From Stentor coeruleus (lineage: Eukaryota > Ciliophora > Heterotrichea > Heterotrichida > Stentoridae): a stretch of 43,225 bases of DNA. The stretch covers positions 1 through 43,225 of the forward strand of contig MPUH01000613.1 in NCBI GenBank assembly GCA_001970955.1. Reading direction: 5' to 3'. The stretch's first letter is position 1, and each line of letters begins with the position of its first letter. The notes below the pieces were generated by a model. It saw nothing but the letters and a program-made list of their open reading frames with translations, had not been told where the DNA came from and did no database searches. Shown one piece after another: positions 29,642 to 41,000 of the stretch. The translations under genes were made by a program, and so were the position numbers.

Positions 29642-32600
29642 CTAATCTACTGGGTCATCTATTTCATCATCAACTGAATTTGATTTAACTCCAACTTTTG
29701 CATATATAGTGTCTATAATCTCTTGATCTAAATATGGATTCAATATTATCCCTTTTGATCTCATTTTACTAAGTAACTGATATGCTTGTTGATGATTATC
29801 TTTAGAATAATAATACTCAATTAACTGGGCATAAACATCTCCTATTCTGATAGAATTATCAATATTAGGTGTTTCAAGAAGTTTCTCACATATTTTGACC
29901 ATATCTTCAGGTTTAGCTGATGCGCTTTTTCTTGCAGTGACAAACATGTCTAGATGATTTAAACGTTTTTGTAGCCTTTGGGTCAGATTTTCATTTGGAG
30001 GAGTTATTTTAGACACATATTTTATAGCTTCTTTTTCAGCGACTAAAGCTTTTTCATAATCCCGATACTCATCGATTTCTACAGTTGCGCAGGTATCGAA
30101 AAAGTTTGCAAGGGAGTCCCAGGCTTTAGCTTTTGTATAGAAAAATATTATAGATTTCATTATATCAGCATTATTATGCCAGTCTACATTCTGCATAAAA
30201 TTCGCCGCTAATACATATATTTGTGCTGTTTTTGCTGTATTCGCATACTGTTTGATTTTTTCTACATCACCAAGTCTTATAAGACACTTAAATGCTTTAA
30301 GTTTTTCCCCAAGTTTCGTAAAAATCTTACAAGCAATCTGAAACGATCCTTGTCTTTTACATAGTTTTGCCACACTTCGAATCAGTTCTTTTTTCTTAGG
30401 GTCGTTGCTATTATCGTCAGGTATGATTTTTTCAATAACATTTTCATCAATTTTAACATTGTGTGCTAAAGACATTTCAAGAGCTTTAGCGAATTGTTTA
30501 GCTGAGACTAGTAAATGTACAGCTTTATCATGCATACCTTCAGCTATAAAATAATCAGCGGTTTTAAGTAAAGTAGCTGGATCTTCTTCTTCACTAAGAT
30601 CATCAACAAGGGTTTTTAAATAGTCATAATTATGTGAAGCAAAACAAAGGTCAAGAGCTTTTTTAAGGTTTTTACCTTTGTGGTAAAGAACTACAGCTCG
30701 GTCTAAGAAGTGTTTTTCTTCAAAATACTTTGCGCTTTTAAGCATAAGTTTTATAGACCCACTTCGAAGGACTAGGCTCATAAGTTCCCCATCTAGTTTG
30801 TTTTCCTGAGCAAGTCTGGCTGCATGATGGAACCTTTGAGATTTCGCATATAATTGCATAGCATCACGGACTTCATTTTGCCTTTCATAATATTGACCAA
30901 GAAGAAACCATCCAACTTTACTATCTTTTTCTTTACACAAGTTAATAGCTTTTTCTACTTCCCCTTGATTTATATATACTCTTATCACAGAACCAAAATC
31001 TTCTGCATCTGTATAACAACGTATAGCCCCTGCTATATCAGCTTTACTTTCTAATAATTGTGCCCACCAACGAAACAATTCAGCATCACGTTTTTGATTT
31101 ACATACCTTTCAAGCTCAGCAACTTTCATATTAGAATACAACATCCTAGGTACTTCTACACGATAAGTTTCTGATCTTTCATAATATTCTATTGCTGTTT
31201 GGAAATCTTGAATACTTTCATAATATCGAGCTAAGGTGTAATATGAAGTCCTTAAATTAATCCTGTCTTTTGTTTCTGCGATTTTTAAAGCTTCTTCCCA
31301 TTCACCACTTGCTTGAAGGATGCTGTTTAGTAGATCGTATCGATTTGCTTTTGAATAAAGTTCTTTCGCATCTTCAAGCATGTTTAGTTGTAAAGCTACC
31401 ATAGCCAGTTTAGATTCTTCATCAGTTTCGTTTTTAGCTTCGCGTACTGCTTTAGCTCCTCGAGCAAAACGCATATTCCTCAAACATTCCTCAGCTACAT
31501 CAAGTCTTCTTGTTTTTACGCTCATTGTACACATGTTTTCCCAGACAGATACATTTTGTATGGTTTTCACTGCTTTAAAAGCTTCATCCATATTCCCACA
31601 ACTTATATAAAAGCTAAAGTTGAGTATAGCTTTAATCACACTTTCTTCAGATTGTTCAAGTCCCAAAAAATCCCTCATTGTCTTTTTGATTATTTTCCCT
31701 ATACCTGATAAGTTATCTTTTCCAACATCTTTGCCTGTAAAAAACATATAAGGTACATTAAGACCTATAATACTCAATATCTCCCCTTGGATTTTCACAG
31801 CATCTTGTTTAATAATCCCACTTTCTGTATTCACAAACAAACTCACAGCTTGATTTGATTGTTCTTCTAATTTATTATCCTCATCACTAACCACAGCAAA
31901 ACATTCAGTTTCAACTAAAAGTAATCTTTGATCATAAGTATCCCAAGCAATATCAACAGGTATCTGACTATTCCCAAAATCATGATACATAAAATTATCA
32001 ATATCGCAATCATATATAAAAACACTACTGTCTGGGAAAACAATATTTGGTTTAGGTGCCTGATCTACTAATAAAGCTACTTTATTTCCAGCAACATTTA
32101 CACAAGATCCACGTATAATCCCATGTGACTGCCCTTGTTTATCTTCAAATTTCCTCGACATACCTTTAAGTTTATATTCCCTTCTTGTTAAATCAAATAA
32201 TTTAATAACCGTATCAGTTGTCACAACCATAGTATCACCTTGAATATCAATAGCCGTAACTTCACCTTCACTTTCTGGCATTGATATAGTTTGTTTAACT
32301 ATCCCTTGCACATTACAAACTTCTAATTGTCCTTTGCCATATACTAAAACTGACTCTTTATGAACTGCGCATTTATGAGAAAGTTTATTGAATTTACCTG
32401 ATATATTTTCTGTAGTCAAATTAAAACTTTCTATAGTTTTACCATTCCATACAGATAATATATTAGCACTTATATCCATACCTTTAATTCTAATTGTACT
32501 GACAAATTGCATAGGTTGATCGATTTTATTTATTCTTCTGATTTCGATTATGTTGTTAGTAATTTGTAAAGCGACAAAACCATCTCGAACTTTTTTTTTA

Positions 32601-33727
32601 AGTGTTGTTTCTGATAATACTGAAGTTGATGTTAAGGATATAGCTGAGACTACTGCTTCACTTGAACTCCATGAAACTTGGGATATTGGGTTTTGGGATA
32701 AAGATACTGGTAGTTGAGCTTCCCAGCCTTCACGATTTGCAGGAGCTTCTCCTGATAAAAGCTGTTTGCATTTCCACATGACTACTCGTCCTTCACTAGT
32801 CCCAGCGACAATGATTCTTTTTTTTTCATTGTATGAAATGCTTATAATTTTATCACTTAATATTTTACCTGTTGGGTCAGTATCTGCTAATGTCAAAAAA
32901 TAATTCGCATCTTTTTCTAGATTCCAAAGCCTTATCATATTTTCTCCTGATACTGTTGCTAATAACCCTGGACCACCCCATATAGTCATGATTTTTTCAG
33001 GGTTTCCTGCTACGGTTAGTTTAACTTTTTTAGATGGGACAAGTTTTTCATTAGGGGATACTCTGAATTGAACCATAAGTAATGTGGAAGTTATAATGAC
33101 AATACTATTGTCTTCTTTATAAAAAAGTAAAGATTTTACTTGACCACCAACTTTACATACTTCACTACAACGTCTTTGGTCATCAGCTAAATATACACTT
33201 CCTGAAGACCCTGCGAAAAAGAAAAACTTATTCATTTTGTCTGAAGATGGGATTTCTCCTGAGTCGGTAGCTAGGGTACAGTATGCTAAATGGGTTATTG
33301 CCCCTTCTTTGTTGTATTGGCAAATTGGAGTTAAACCACGATTTGTACTCCAAACTGCTACTACACCATGTTCATCGCCTGTTACCATACGGCTGCCATC
33401 TGGGCATATTGCCACCCCGCAAATACGACAACCGTGGACGGATTTTTCTTCTTTGACTGAGTTGTCGTTTTCAGTCCAGTAGCTTATAACCCCATCTTCC
33501 CAAAAACAGTATAGTATTGGTAAGTAAGGATGCCATAATAGTTGATTTGGGATAGATGGCCGGGCAATTAGGGTTTTAGTATGTGACTCACCTTCTTCAG
33601 TATACAGATGGACTTTGCCTATACGAGTTGATACAGCAAGAATAGGCTGGTATTCTGAGTTGGACCAGGCACTAAAGATAGGTTGTTCATCAGCCAAAGA
33701 CACTTTGTAGTCAAAAAATAGAGACAT
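29642..33727 (-). CDS. IFT140: Intraflagellar transport protein 140, IFT-A complex
   Basis: Core subunit of IFT-A, which supports retrograde transport and import of membrane proteins into cilia. 1361 aa, close to the usual IFT140 length. The N-terminal half (about 1-640) has two WD40 propellers; visible repeats end in F/V-W-x-x-x-x-G patterns and x-W-D/N turns (S-A-W-S-N-S, L-L-W-H-P-Y, V-S-W-S-S-S, I-A-W-D-T-Y). The C-terminal half (about 690-1340) is TPR-like helical repeats including L-A-R-Y-Y-E-S-I-Q-D, F-R-W-W-A-Q-L-L-E-S and A-I-R-C-Y-T-D-A-E-D, which are strongly conserved in IFT140. The start has TTTTTTATAATAAGT immediately upstream. It diverges from the cyclin gene and is followed after 19 nt by a coiled-coil gene. 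Confidence 0.95.
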   Translation of the reverse strand: MSLFFDYKVSLADEQPIFSAWSNSEYQPILAVSTRIGKVHLYTEEGESHTKTLIARPSIPNQLLWHPYLPILYCFWEDGVISYWTENDNSVKEEKSVHGCRICGVAICPDGSRMVTGDEHGVVAVWSTNRGLTPICQYNKEGAITHLAYCTLATDSGEIPSSDKMNKFFFFAGSSGSVYLADDQRRCSEVCKVGGQVKSLLFYKEDNSIVIITSTLLMVQFRVSPNEKLVPSKKVKLTVAGNPEKIMTIWGGPGLLATVSGENMIRLWNLEKDANYFLTLADTDPTGKILSDKIISISYNEKKRIIVAGTSEGRVVMWKCKQLLSGEAPANREGWEAQLPVSLSQNPISQVSWSSSEAVVSAISLTSTSVLSETTLKKKVRDGFVALQITNNIIEIRRINKIDQPMQFVSTIRIKGMDISANILSVWNGKTIESFNLTTENISGKFNKLSHKCAVHKESVLVYGKGQLEVCNVQGIVKQTISMPESEGEVTAIDIQGDTMVVTTDTVIKLFDLTRREYKLKGMSRKFEDKQGQSHGIIRGSCVNVAGNKVALLVDQAPKPNIVFPDSSVFIYDCDIDNFMYHDFGNSQIPVDIAWDTYDQRLLLVETECFAVVSDEDNKLEEQSNQAVSLFVNTESGIIKQDAVKIQGEILSIIGLNVPYMFFTGKDVGKDNLSGIGKIIKKTMRDFLGLEQSEESVIKAILNFSFYISCGNMDEAFKAVKTIQNVSVWENMCTMSVKTRRLDVAEECLRNMRFARGAKAVREAKNETDEESKLAMVALQLNMLEDAKELYSKANRYDLLNSILQASGEWEEALKIAETKDRINLRTSYYTLARYYESIQDFQTAIEYYERSETYRVEVPRMLYSNMKVAELERYVNQKRDAELFRWWAQLLESKADIAGAIRCYTDAEDFGSVIRVYINQGEVEKAINLCKEKDSKVGWFLLGQYYERQNEVRDAMQLYAKSQRFHHAARLAQENKLDGELMSLVLRSGSIKLMLKSAKYFEEKHFLDRAVVLYHKGKNLKKALDLCFASHNYDYLKTLVDDLSEEEDPATLLKTADYFIAEGMHDKAVHLLVSAKQFAKALEMSLAHNVKIDENVIEKIIPDDNSNDPKKKELIRSVAKLCKRQGSFQIACKIFTKLGEKLKAFKCLIRLGDVEKIKQYANTAKTAQIYVLAANFMQNVDWHNNADIMKSIIFFYTKAKAWDSLANFFDTCATVEIDEYRDYEKALVAEKEAIKYVSKITPPNENLTQRLQKRLNHLDMFVTARKSASAKPEDMVKICEKLLETPNIDNSIRIGDVYAQLIEYYYSKDNHQQAYQLLSKMRSKGIILNPYLDQEIIDTIYAKVGVKSNSVDDEIDDPVD

Positions 33728-34378
33728 ACTTATTATAAAAAATCACACATTGAAAAACTTTAAAAATCATTAAGGGTAATATCGAAACATATGCATACTT
33801 TTACTTATGAGCTCCTTACAAAATGATTACTATAATTTTTTTTGGGGTATAATGAAAGTAATAAGCAAAAATTTAGTATTATTCTTATACTTAATATCAC
33901 ATAAAAAAAAAGGTTTTTCTATGCAAAAAGCTTGATTATTCAAAGATTTTGATTTTAAAACAGGCTAAAACCTAAGGGTTTTAGCTTTTAGAAATGTTAT
34001 TTTTTTTTGATAAGATTTTCTATCTCAGGCAACTCAGTATAGAATATGCTTTTAGACCTAAACATTACCAATTTAATGATACTTAAGGAAGCTTTTTTCT
34101 ATAAAAAAACAGCGTTGAAAATTTTTTTTTGGGTTTCGGGCTTTGGAGATTTACATCTAATTCTTATGAAACATTGGAAATTTGCATATTTTTTATATTA
34201 ACAGTAAAATTTTAACTTTTAAAGCTTTGGTATGTTGCATTGGGTCTTAAAAACGAAGTTGGTAAATTTTGTTGGTTTGGTAGAAATTTCAAGAATTCTA
34301 TAAAAAAATGCACTCCTAGAGTGGATAGTGATGATATGGTCTTGCCACATATAAAACAATATGACTTAAATATAATTA
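33728..34378. other. Divergent spacer between IFT140 and cyclin genes
   Basis: 651 bp, AT-rich. It holds a hairpin at 33964-33985 with perfect 9-bp arms. Short frames on either strand are low complexity and not called. Promoters of both genes should lie here. Confidence 0.6.
33964..33985. promoter_or_regulatory. Hairpin or dyad element, 9-bp arms, 4-nt loop
   Basis: gctaaaacc (33964-33972) and ggttttagc (33977-33985) are perfect complements around taag. It lies about 240 bp upstream of IFT140 and 390 bp upstream of the cyclin gene. It could be a protein-binding dyad; chance cannot be excluded. Confidence 0.3.
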
Positions 34379-35509
34379 ATGTCAGAGCTAATAATAACGA
34401 AAACTCATGAGAACTCATTGCTTTGCGAGGAAATTTTAGATGATACTCCTAATATAGTTAACGAAGAGGGATGGAGCCCAAGTCTTCAAGAACATATAGA
34501 TCTCTTATGTAAAGATGATAAAACCTATTGTCCTGACACTCTAGCATTTACCCGCCAAAAAGATATAACAGAACAAATGCGAACTTTACTGTTAGACTGG
34601 CTAATGGAGGTATGTACAGAGTTTTTTTTAAAACGTGAAACTTTCTATTTAGCCATATCTCATATCGATAGACTTATATCCTCAGTATATATATCTAGAA
34701 CTGACTTTCAGTTAATCGGCATAACTTCATTATATGTGGCCTGTAAGTCTGAGGAAATAAAAGTGCCAAAGCTGCAGGATTTCATCAAAGCCGCTTCAAG
34801 TATCTACCCAGCAAACAGTATTTTAACTGCAGAGAAAAAAATCTTACATACACTTAAATGGTATATGTGTCCTTCAACTTCTTATAGTTTATTAAACTGT
34901 GTTCTAATTGAATGGGACAGCTATATTTTAGTATTATTTAAAGATTATTCTGACTATGTATCTAAACTGACAAAAGACAAGATCAAACAACAAGATTTAC
35001 TTAATAAACGTCTAGAAACTTTTAAGCGGGAAAATACTTACTCATATAAAAGGTACAGAGAAATCATCCAAATATTAGATGTATGTGTATTAGAGTTTGA
35101 ACATTATAAATACAGACCATGGAAATTAATAGCTGGACTTGTATACCTTGTTGTAAACAGATGCTTTTTTAATAACAAATATGAACTTTTATGGTGGAAT
35201 ACTTATGCTCTTGGACAAGAAAATACTATGAATTATGATGAAGTAGTTTCTATTGGCACTGAAACTGTACATTTGATATTAGAGAAATTTATATGTACTG
35301 TTTTTAAATGTGTGTCACTTGATGTTATTGCAGGGACGCTAAAGTATTTGAATCGATTTCTTGAGTTTGATTTTTGTTATAATTTACCCCCTGTTACGCG
35401 AGTGGTCAGAAATGTTCAGGAAAATTATGAGAACTTTTTATCGTACCAGACGTATAATGTCAGAAATAAAGAGTTTATTAGAACACATTCATACAAAGGG
35501 TTTAATTAA
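34379..35509 (+). CDS. Cyclin of the A/B/E type
   Basis: Regulatory subunit for a cyclin-dependent kinase. 376 aa. The first cyclin fold (about 60-180) contains the signature M-R-T-L-L-L-D-W-L-M-E-V (67-78), then R-E-T-F-Y-L-A, D-R-L-I-S, L-I-G-I-T-S-L-Y-V-A-C-K-S-E-E, and L-K-W. This is closest to cyclin E or a mitotic cyclin by eye. The second cyclin fold (about 240-340) is diverged, and the linker between folds is unusually long and charged. No N-terminal destruction box (R-x-x-L-x-x-x-x-N) is visible in the short 30-residue head. TATAAT sits about 9 nt upstream of the ATG. Confidence 0.9.
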   Translation: MSELIITKTHENSLLCEEILDDTPNIVNEEGWSPSLQEHIDLLCKDDKTYCPDTLAFTRQKDITEQMRTLLLDWLMEVCTEFFLKRETFYLAISHIDRLISSVYISRTDFQLIGITSLYVACKSEEIKVPKLQDFIKAASSIYPANSILTAEKKILHTLKWYMCPSTSYSLLNCVLIEWDSYILVLFKDYSDYVSKLTKDKIKQQDLLNKRLETFKRENTYSYKRYREIIQILDVCVLEFEHYKYRPWKLIAGLVYLVVNRCFFNNKYELLWWNTYALGQENTMNYDEVVSIGTETVHLILEKFICTVFKCVSLDVIAGTLKYLNRFLEFDFCYNLPPVTRVVRNVQENYENFLSYQTYNVRNKEFIRTHSYKGFN

Positions 35510-36587
35510 ATGCGTAGTTGGGTTGAGGTTGAAGACTGAAGACTAAAAATTCACATGAGGCTGCTTAGGGGAAATAATAAAATCTAGTTTTTTTTTAGGA
35601 TATTTTTAAGTTGTTAGGTTTATTGGGAGATTTTGAGTTATGGTTGAAGAATTTTTTAAGGTGAGTTTTTTTAAGTATAGTTATGAATTATAAAAAATTC
35701 TGGGTTGGAATAGAATTTTTGGTATAGAAGGATAAACTATTAAAAGGATGGGCTTAGAGTTTTTTTGGCTTTTTATATGTGAAATTTCAGAATTGTGTTA
35801 ATGTTTTGGTTAAAAATAACTTCTGTTTTGAATGATATGAATAATAAAATATAAAAATGTTGTTTCCAGTAAAAACAAGCAATTAATGTATTTATTAAGT
35901 TAATTTTTAAATAAAATAATCATTTTTGCAAATTATCTGAAAACATAATCAGTTTGTAACCACTTAGACTTAAATATTTTTATCTATTATTTTATATTTT
36001 CATCTATGTTTGTTTAGTTAATTAAATTCATTTATTAAAAATATAAGTTTCTTAGTAAAAAGCCTAAGCACTATCATCATAAAATGTTTATATTAATAAT
36101 AAAATTTTCATTAATTACTCTACACACAATCCGTGTATACCAAAACCATGATTATATGAATAACAATTATAAATATAGAAAGTTTAGATACAAAAAAATA
36201 ATTTCAGTTGTCAGATTATTGATTAACCATAATATACTACAACATTTTTTTATTTTTCCTCTCACTATTTACCTGCTTCTGCTTCAATTTCTTCTTTTAA
36301 TTATTTCTCCCCATCTATATCTAATTCGCTATTATTTCATCTAATTCCTTGATCATTATATTACATCTTGTAATAAATTCCATATACTATCATCTTCTGC
36401 AAATTCATCCTCACAACCCTATAAATCCCACATAATCCTCCAACTACAAAAAAACCCTATTCCCATCACTTTCCCAAAGCCTACAATCCATCCTCAAAAA
36501 AACATACCAAAAACAAAAAATCCTCCAAATCCTAACCCAATAACCCACCCAACTCTACCATTTTACAATCAGAAACTTGCTTTATAA
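35510..36587. other. 1.08-kb intergenic spacer, no gene seen
   Basis: Plus strand G-rich at 35510-35770 (3' flank of the cyclin gene), AT-rich neutral centre, then C-rich: 36361-36540 holds 59 C and 3 G (5' flank of the eIF4E gene). A frame at 36084-36344 is low complexity and rejected. Confidence 0.65.
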
Positions 36588-37172
36588 ATGGACTCTTTCC
36601 GTAAATTCCCTTTAGAACGAAAGTGGGCGATATGGGAGATGTGGAACACAAAGGATACAAGCAACTACGAGAAAAACATGCAAAAAGTTGGAGAATTCTC
36701 TGATCTCTGGACTTTTTGGCAGCATTGGGCCAATTTGCCACACTCTGATCCCAAGTTCTTTTTCACAGATTCGTCAAAGAATGAGGAAAAAATCCCCACT
36801 GGTCTTAATTGCCCAATAGAAGCTATAGGGGTTTTTAAGGATGGAGTTGTCCCAGCTTGGGAAGATAAAGCTAATAAGCCAGGGTGTGACTTTTATACAA
36901 GGCTTTCAGCTGATCAAGACATGAAATCTTTGTGGCAAAAGACCGTTTTTACGCTTATTGGGGAAACTTTTCCCTTTCCTGAAGAAGTGAATGGAGTTCG
37001 CATTTTAGACAGGGGGAAACTTTTCAAGATTGAAGTTTGGGTTTCTTATTATGACCAGCCAGAAAAAACTACGCAGATGAAGGAAAACATTGCTAAGTTG
37101 CTTGAATTGCAGAGGATGGATTCGGTAGAAATTGCAGCTCATGAAGAGAAATTCACAAGAATCAAAAACTAA
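36588..37172 (+). CDS. EIF4E: eIF4E-family cap-binding protein, possibly 4EHP-like
   Basis: Binds the m7G cap of mRNA. 194 aa, compact, without an N-terminal extension. Landmarks: R-K-W-A-I-W-E (11-17), V-G-E-F-S-D-L-W-T-F-W (34-44), V-F-K-D-G-V-V-P-A-W-E-D (82-93; W91/E92 match human W102/E103), W-Q-K-T-V-F-T-L-I-G-E, and V-N-G-V-R-I-L-D-R-G. The position of human W56, the other cap-stacking Trp, is Tyr27 here, as in class II eIF4E (4EHP). That points to a translational repressor or a diverged paralogue, but ciliate eIF4Es vary at this site. TTTATAA directly precedes the ATG. Confidence 0.88.
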   Translation: MDSFRKFPLERKWAIWEMWNTKDTSNYEKNMQKVGEFSDLWTFWQHWANLPHSDPKFFFTDSSKNEEKIPTGLNCPIEAIGVFKDGVVPAWEDKANKPGCDFYTRLSADQDMKSLWQKTVFTLIGETFPFPEEVNGVRILDRGKLFKIEVWVSYYDQPEKTTQMKENIAKLLELQRMDSVEIAAHEEKFTRIKN

Positions 37173-38089
37173 TAGATTTTTTAAGTGGCTTATATATGTA
37201 TAGGGTATAGCTTTTGAGTTTTAACTTAGGCTTTTGATGATGTTTTAGAATAAACCTATAAGAAACAGATGGTTTTATAAAGAGTTTAGCTGTAGAGGGA
37301 TACATTGGAAAATTGGATAGATACATTTTGCTTTGAGTGAAGACAGATAATGATAATGATTAGGTTATTATTTGTCATATTATGAACCATTTAAGGATTT
37401 ATTTAGATGGTATTTGGCTTAGTTCTTCTTATATAATTCTTTGGATACAGTCTTTAATTAGTTAATCGATTTTTTATTTTGTTTTGTTTTGTAATTAGGA
37501 ATTTGATTCTTCTTCAAATTGATGGATGGATGCATAATATTATTTTTGTGGAATGGAAACAGATATATAAAAGGAAGATGATTTATATGTGGATTTATTA
37601 TATGAAGTTTATGATTGTGATGAAGATGATGAGTTATGATATTGTATGCAGAGGAATTGATAATGAGTTGATATTATACTATGATTGTATTAAGAATGGA
37701 GTCAGACCTCAAATATGGTAGTACCTTAAATAAAGGTCTTTAATTAAAATCTAATATCTAACCGTAAATTAGTTTTTTCTACTATTCAACAACATAAAAT
37801 CCAATAAGCCTTACATCACAAAATAAATTAAAAAAAATGCTAATAAATTCAGTCATAAATACTACTAAAAAAATACCTGCCCTAGCTTATTTTCTCACAA
37901 ATATCATCCAAGATAAAATCCTAAAAAAAATGCAAAATATCTACAAAATTTTTCTCCTAATAAAACTATCAATAAAACCATCATACTTCACTAAAATCTT
38001 CTAAGCCACCACCTTATCAAAACCATAATTTCCAACCATTATCATATTTTCTCTAATCATCCTATCACAAAGACAATTAAAATACTTAA
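37173..38089. other. Convergent intergenic spacer, no gene seen
   Basis: 917 bp. G/T-rich on the plus strand to about 37720 and A/C-rich afterwards, as expected for two converging 3' flanks. The 80-codon frame at 37479-37721 lies in the G/T-rich tract, encodes a Met/Ile/Tyr-biased string and is not called. Confidence 0.65.
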
Positions 38090-41000
38090 TTATATTGAAT
38101 TATATGTTAAGTTTATCACATTACTCGATGAAAACCTACGTCTTCTATAAAATAACAAATAACTAGACACAACAAGAGTTGAATTCTCAGGACTATCATT
38201 CAACTTTAAAGTTGAATCATCATCATATAACATCCAATTAGCCTGCATCTTAAGCAATGTTGTATAATGTCCTCCAGACATATTCCCATTATGTAATACA
38301 ACAGCATAAAGATCATAAGAGTTCATAGAAGTTGATGTGTTTAATATAACTTTTGATGTATTTTCAATACTTTTGACATACTGAGAAATCTCAAATCCCA
38401 AAAAAGGATAATTGACGAAATTATTTATTTTCTCAGCCCCTCTATTAGAATATGTAAATCTTTTCAAGCTTAATATCAATATATCAGGTACTCGCCAAAT
38501 CTCCATTTTCATCTTCATATTTTTCCCTTTGCATTTCTCACACTGCATATCAACATTTTCCTCCTTAGTAAATTCATCCAAACACATATTCAAATCAATA
38601 GGTTTATTAATCTCCTTTTCCTTCTCTTTAACTTGTGCCACACTTGAATCACACTTAACATCCTCAACAAAAAAACTCTCAATCCATTCAACAGCAACAC
38701 AAACATTTTTCATACTTTGTGTCAAATTCCTAACTTCAGTTTTACTTTTAAATAATGGGCATCCAGAGCATCCTGAATAAATTCTACAAATCCCACATTT
38801 TAAAAATATCGGGTCAAGAATTAATAATCTAAAACATGTTTGTCCATTTTTAGCATCTTTTGAACACATTCTCATAGCGTTTGATGTTGCTAGATTATGT
38901 AAATCTTCAAATGTATACCAATTCCCTATAGAAAGTATAATAGGAAAACCAATGATTTTTCTTGTACCATTGTTTATTATATGTATAAGGATGATTTGTT
39001 GTGGTTGACATAAACTTGATGAGGTTTTTGATCTAAATAAATCAATTTGACTTGAGGTTTTCCATTCGGTATATGTTTGATAATCATATTCGACTAGGTA
39101 TTCTGTGATGATGTTTTTTTTTACTTCAAGGATTTTACCTGTAACCCACTTTTCTCCATGCTGGATGTCAACTTGTGCCCCAACTTCTAAGTTACTGTCA
39201 TGTTTACGAGCTTTTCTTCCTAATTCCTCACAGCTTTCTATAGTTTTCCTAGTCTCAAAAGCATACAAATCAGTTTTTTTGTTTATCCCTAAGTGATCTA
39301 AAGATACATTTAAATGCAAGTCTAAATATGTTAGACTATAACTAATATTCCCTTCTATTAAAGATAGTTTTTCTATATCAATCCTTGAGAAATTCGATAT
39401 ATTCTCAATGATGTCTTTGATTTTAGAATGTTTAGAAACCATTAAACCAATTTTGCTTATACTTCCAAACAATGGGACTATTGTTATATACAAAGGTATT
39501 GATATAATTATTGGTATTGGCAAACTAAGATTAGTGAAAATTTCAAATAAAATCCTTCTACATCCACAAATATTACATGTCAAAGTAGTCTTTGTTTGTC
39601 CAGCACATATATCAGAAACTATCGACCCTTGTGTACCTTGAAGCATATGCCATTGATTATCGCTTATATTAACCAAATAATTACCCATTTTCTTATCAAT
39701 ATTTTTTTCAACCTGTATCGAAGAACCATTTTCGCTTATCTCCAACTGATTTTTTTCAGGGTCTTCCAATATAACTGTTGTTTTTATCTCCTCAGATCCT
39801 TCACGTCTTAATTCATCATGTAAAGCTTCTAGTATCATAGATAGAAACTCATGACAATCATGCTGTTCTTTATCTTCAAACATAGGGAATTTTGATGTAA
39901 AACATTTAAATAATTTCAAAGGATTAACTTTTTGTGATATCCCAGTCCAGATTTCTTTGCTTAGATTACTTATTTCTAAAGATAAACTTTGTTCAGGGCT
40001 AATATTTTTGTTAAGGAAACTTGAAATACTGTTTGAAGCAAAGAATTCTTGTAGAAGAGGTGTGTGGACTAATGCTTGGATTATACAATTAAAATAACAA
40101 GTATTTCCGAGGTTTATAAGCCCAACAATTCCTGGGCTTTTTGAAGCTCTTGTGTATGAAATTTTTTTGAGGTCTGGCTTTTTGGAATCTTCGGAGTTAG
40201 ATGAACTTGCGGTTATTGTGCTTGATGGGAAACTTATAAGTTTATCTTTTACTAAGTCTCGTGGCCAGTAGGTTTTGACTTTATCATTGACTGAGGTTTC
40301 AAATAAAACCTCTTCTTCTGTGAATTTGACTTGGTTTAAGGTTTCTATAGGATTTGGGATTACCCATGTACCTTTAGATTTTACCCAGATTCTTGAGTTT
40401 TCGATTGGCTTTCCTAGAGATTTGGCTGCTTTTTCTAAGATTTCACTGAATTTGTTGGTTAGGGAAAAGACTATTGTTTTTGAATTACTGTTAGATGGAT
40501 ACCCATTGTTTAATACAGGGATTATTGTTAATATTGGTGGATAAAGTTCCAAGATAAGTTTTTTACTTTTGTAAATATATTTTCTAGTGATTTTAGGCCC
40601 CCCGCTGTACCATTCTAAGAGCAGGTTCCAAGTTTTTTCGTCAACTACGACAAAATCTTTGTCTTCTTTGAGGTTTAAGCGGAGTTTTATATCGGAGTCT
40701 ACTGCTAAAAGATGACTATTGTCAATTGATACTGGACGGTCACCTATACTGATAGATTTTGTAAAACTGTTAGTGAGTTTGGTTGGACGATCATAAATTA
40801 CATAGTTCTTCCATGCATCCCACCAATGATTTGACACTAAGCATATTATTAAACCTTCTCTTGGTTTTAGTTCATTAATATGATTGTATATTAAGTTTTT
40901 TTCGTTTTCTGGAGATTGAATCATCTCAAAAGGCTTTAAAATATACATGAAATCAATATTCTTCTCAGCCCATTCAATAAAATCTGCAATATAAGCATTT

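Noticed and set aside
34212..34418. 68-codon minus-strand frame overlapping the cyclin start
   Set aside because: Antisense to the cyclin N-terminus and promoter, with no domain.
36084..36344. 86-codon frame upstream of the eIF4E gene
   Set aside because: Leu/Ile/Tyr-rich low complexity within the spacer; no recognisable protein.
37479..37721. 80-codon frame between eIF4E and USP genes
   Set aside because: Lies in the G/T-rich 3' flank tract, which yields open frames by composition alone; Met/Ile/Tyr-biased sequence.
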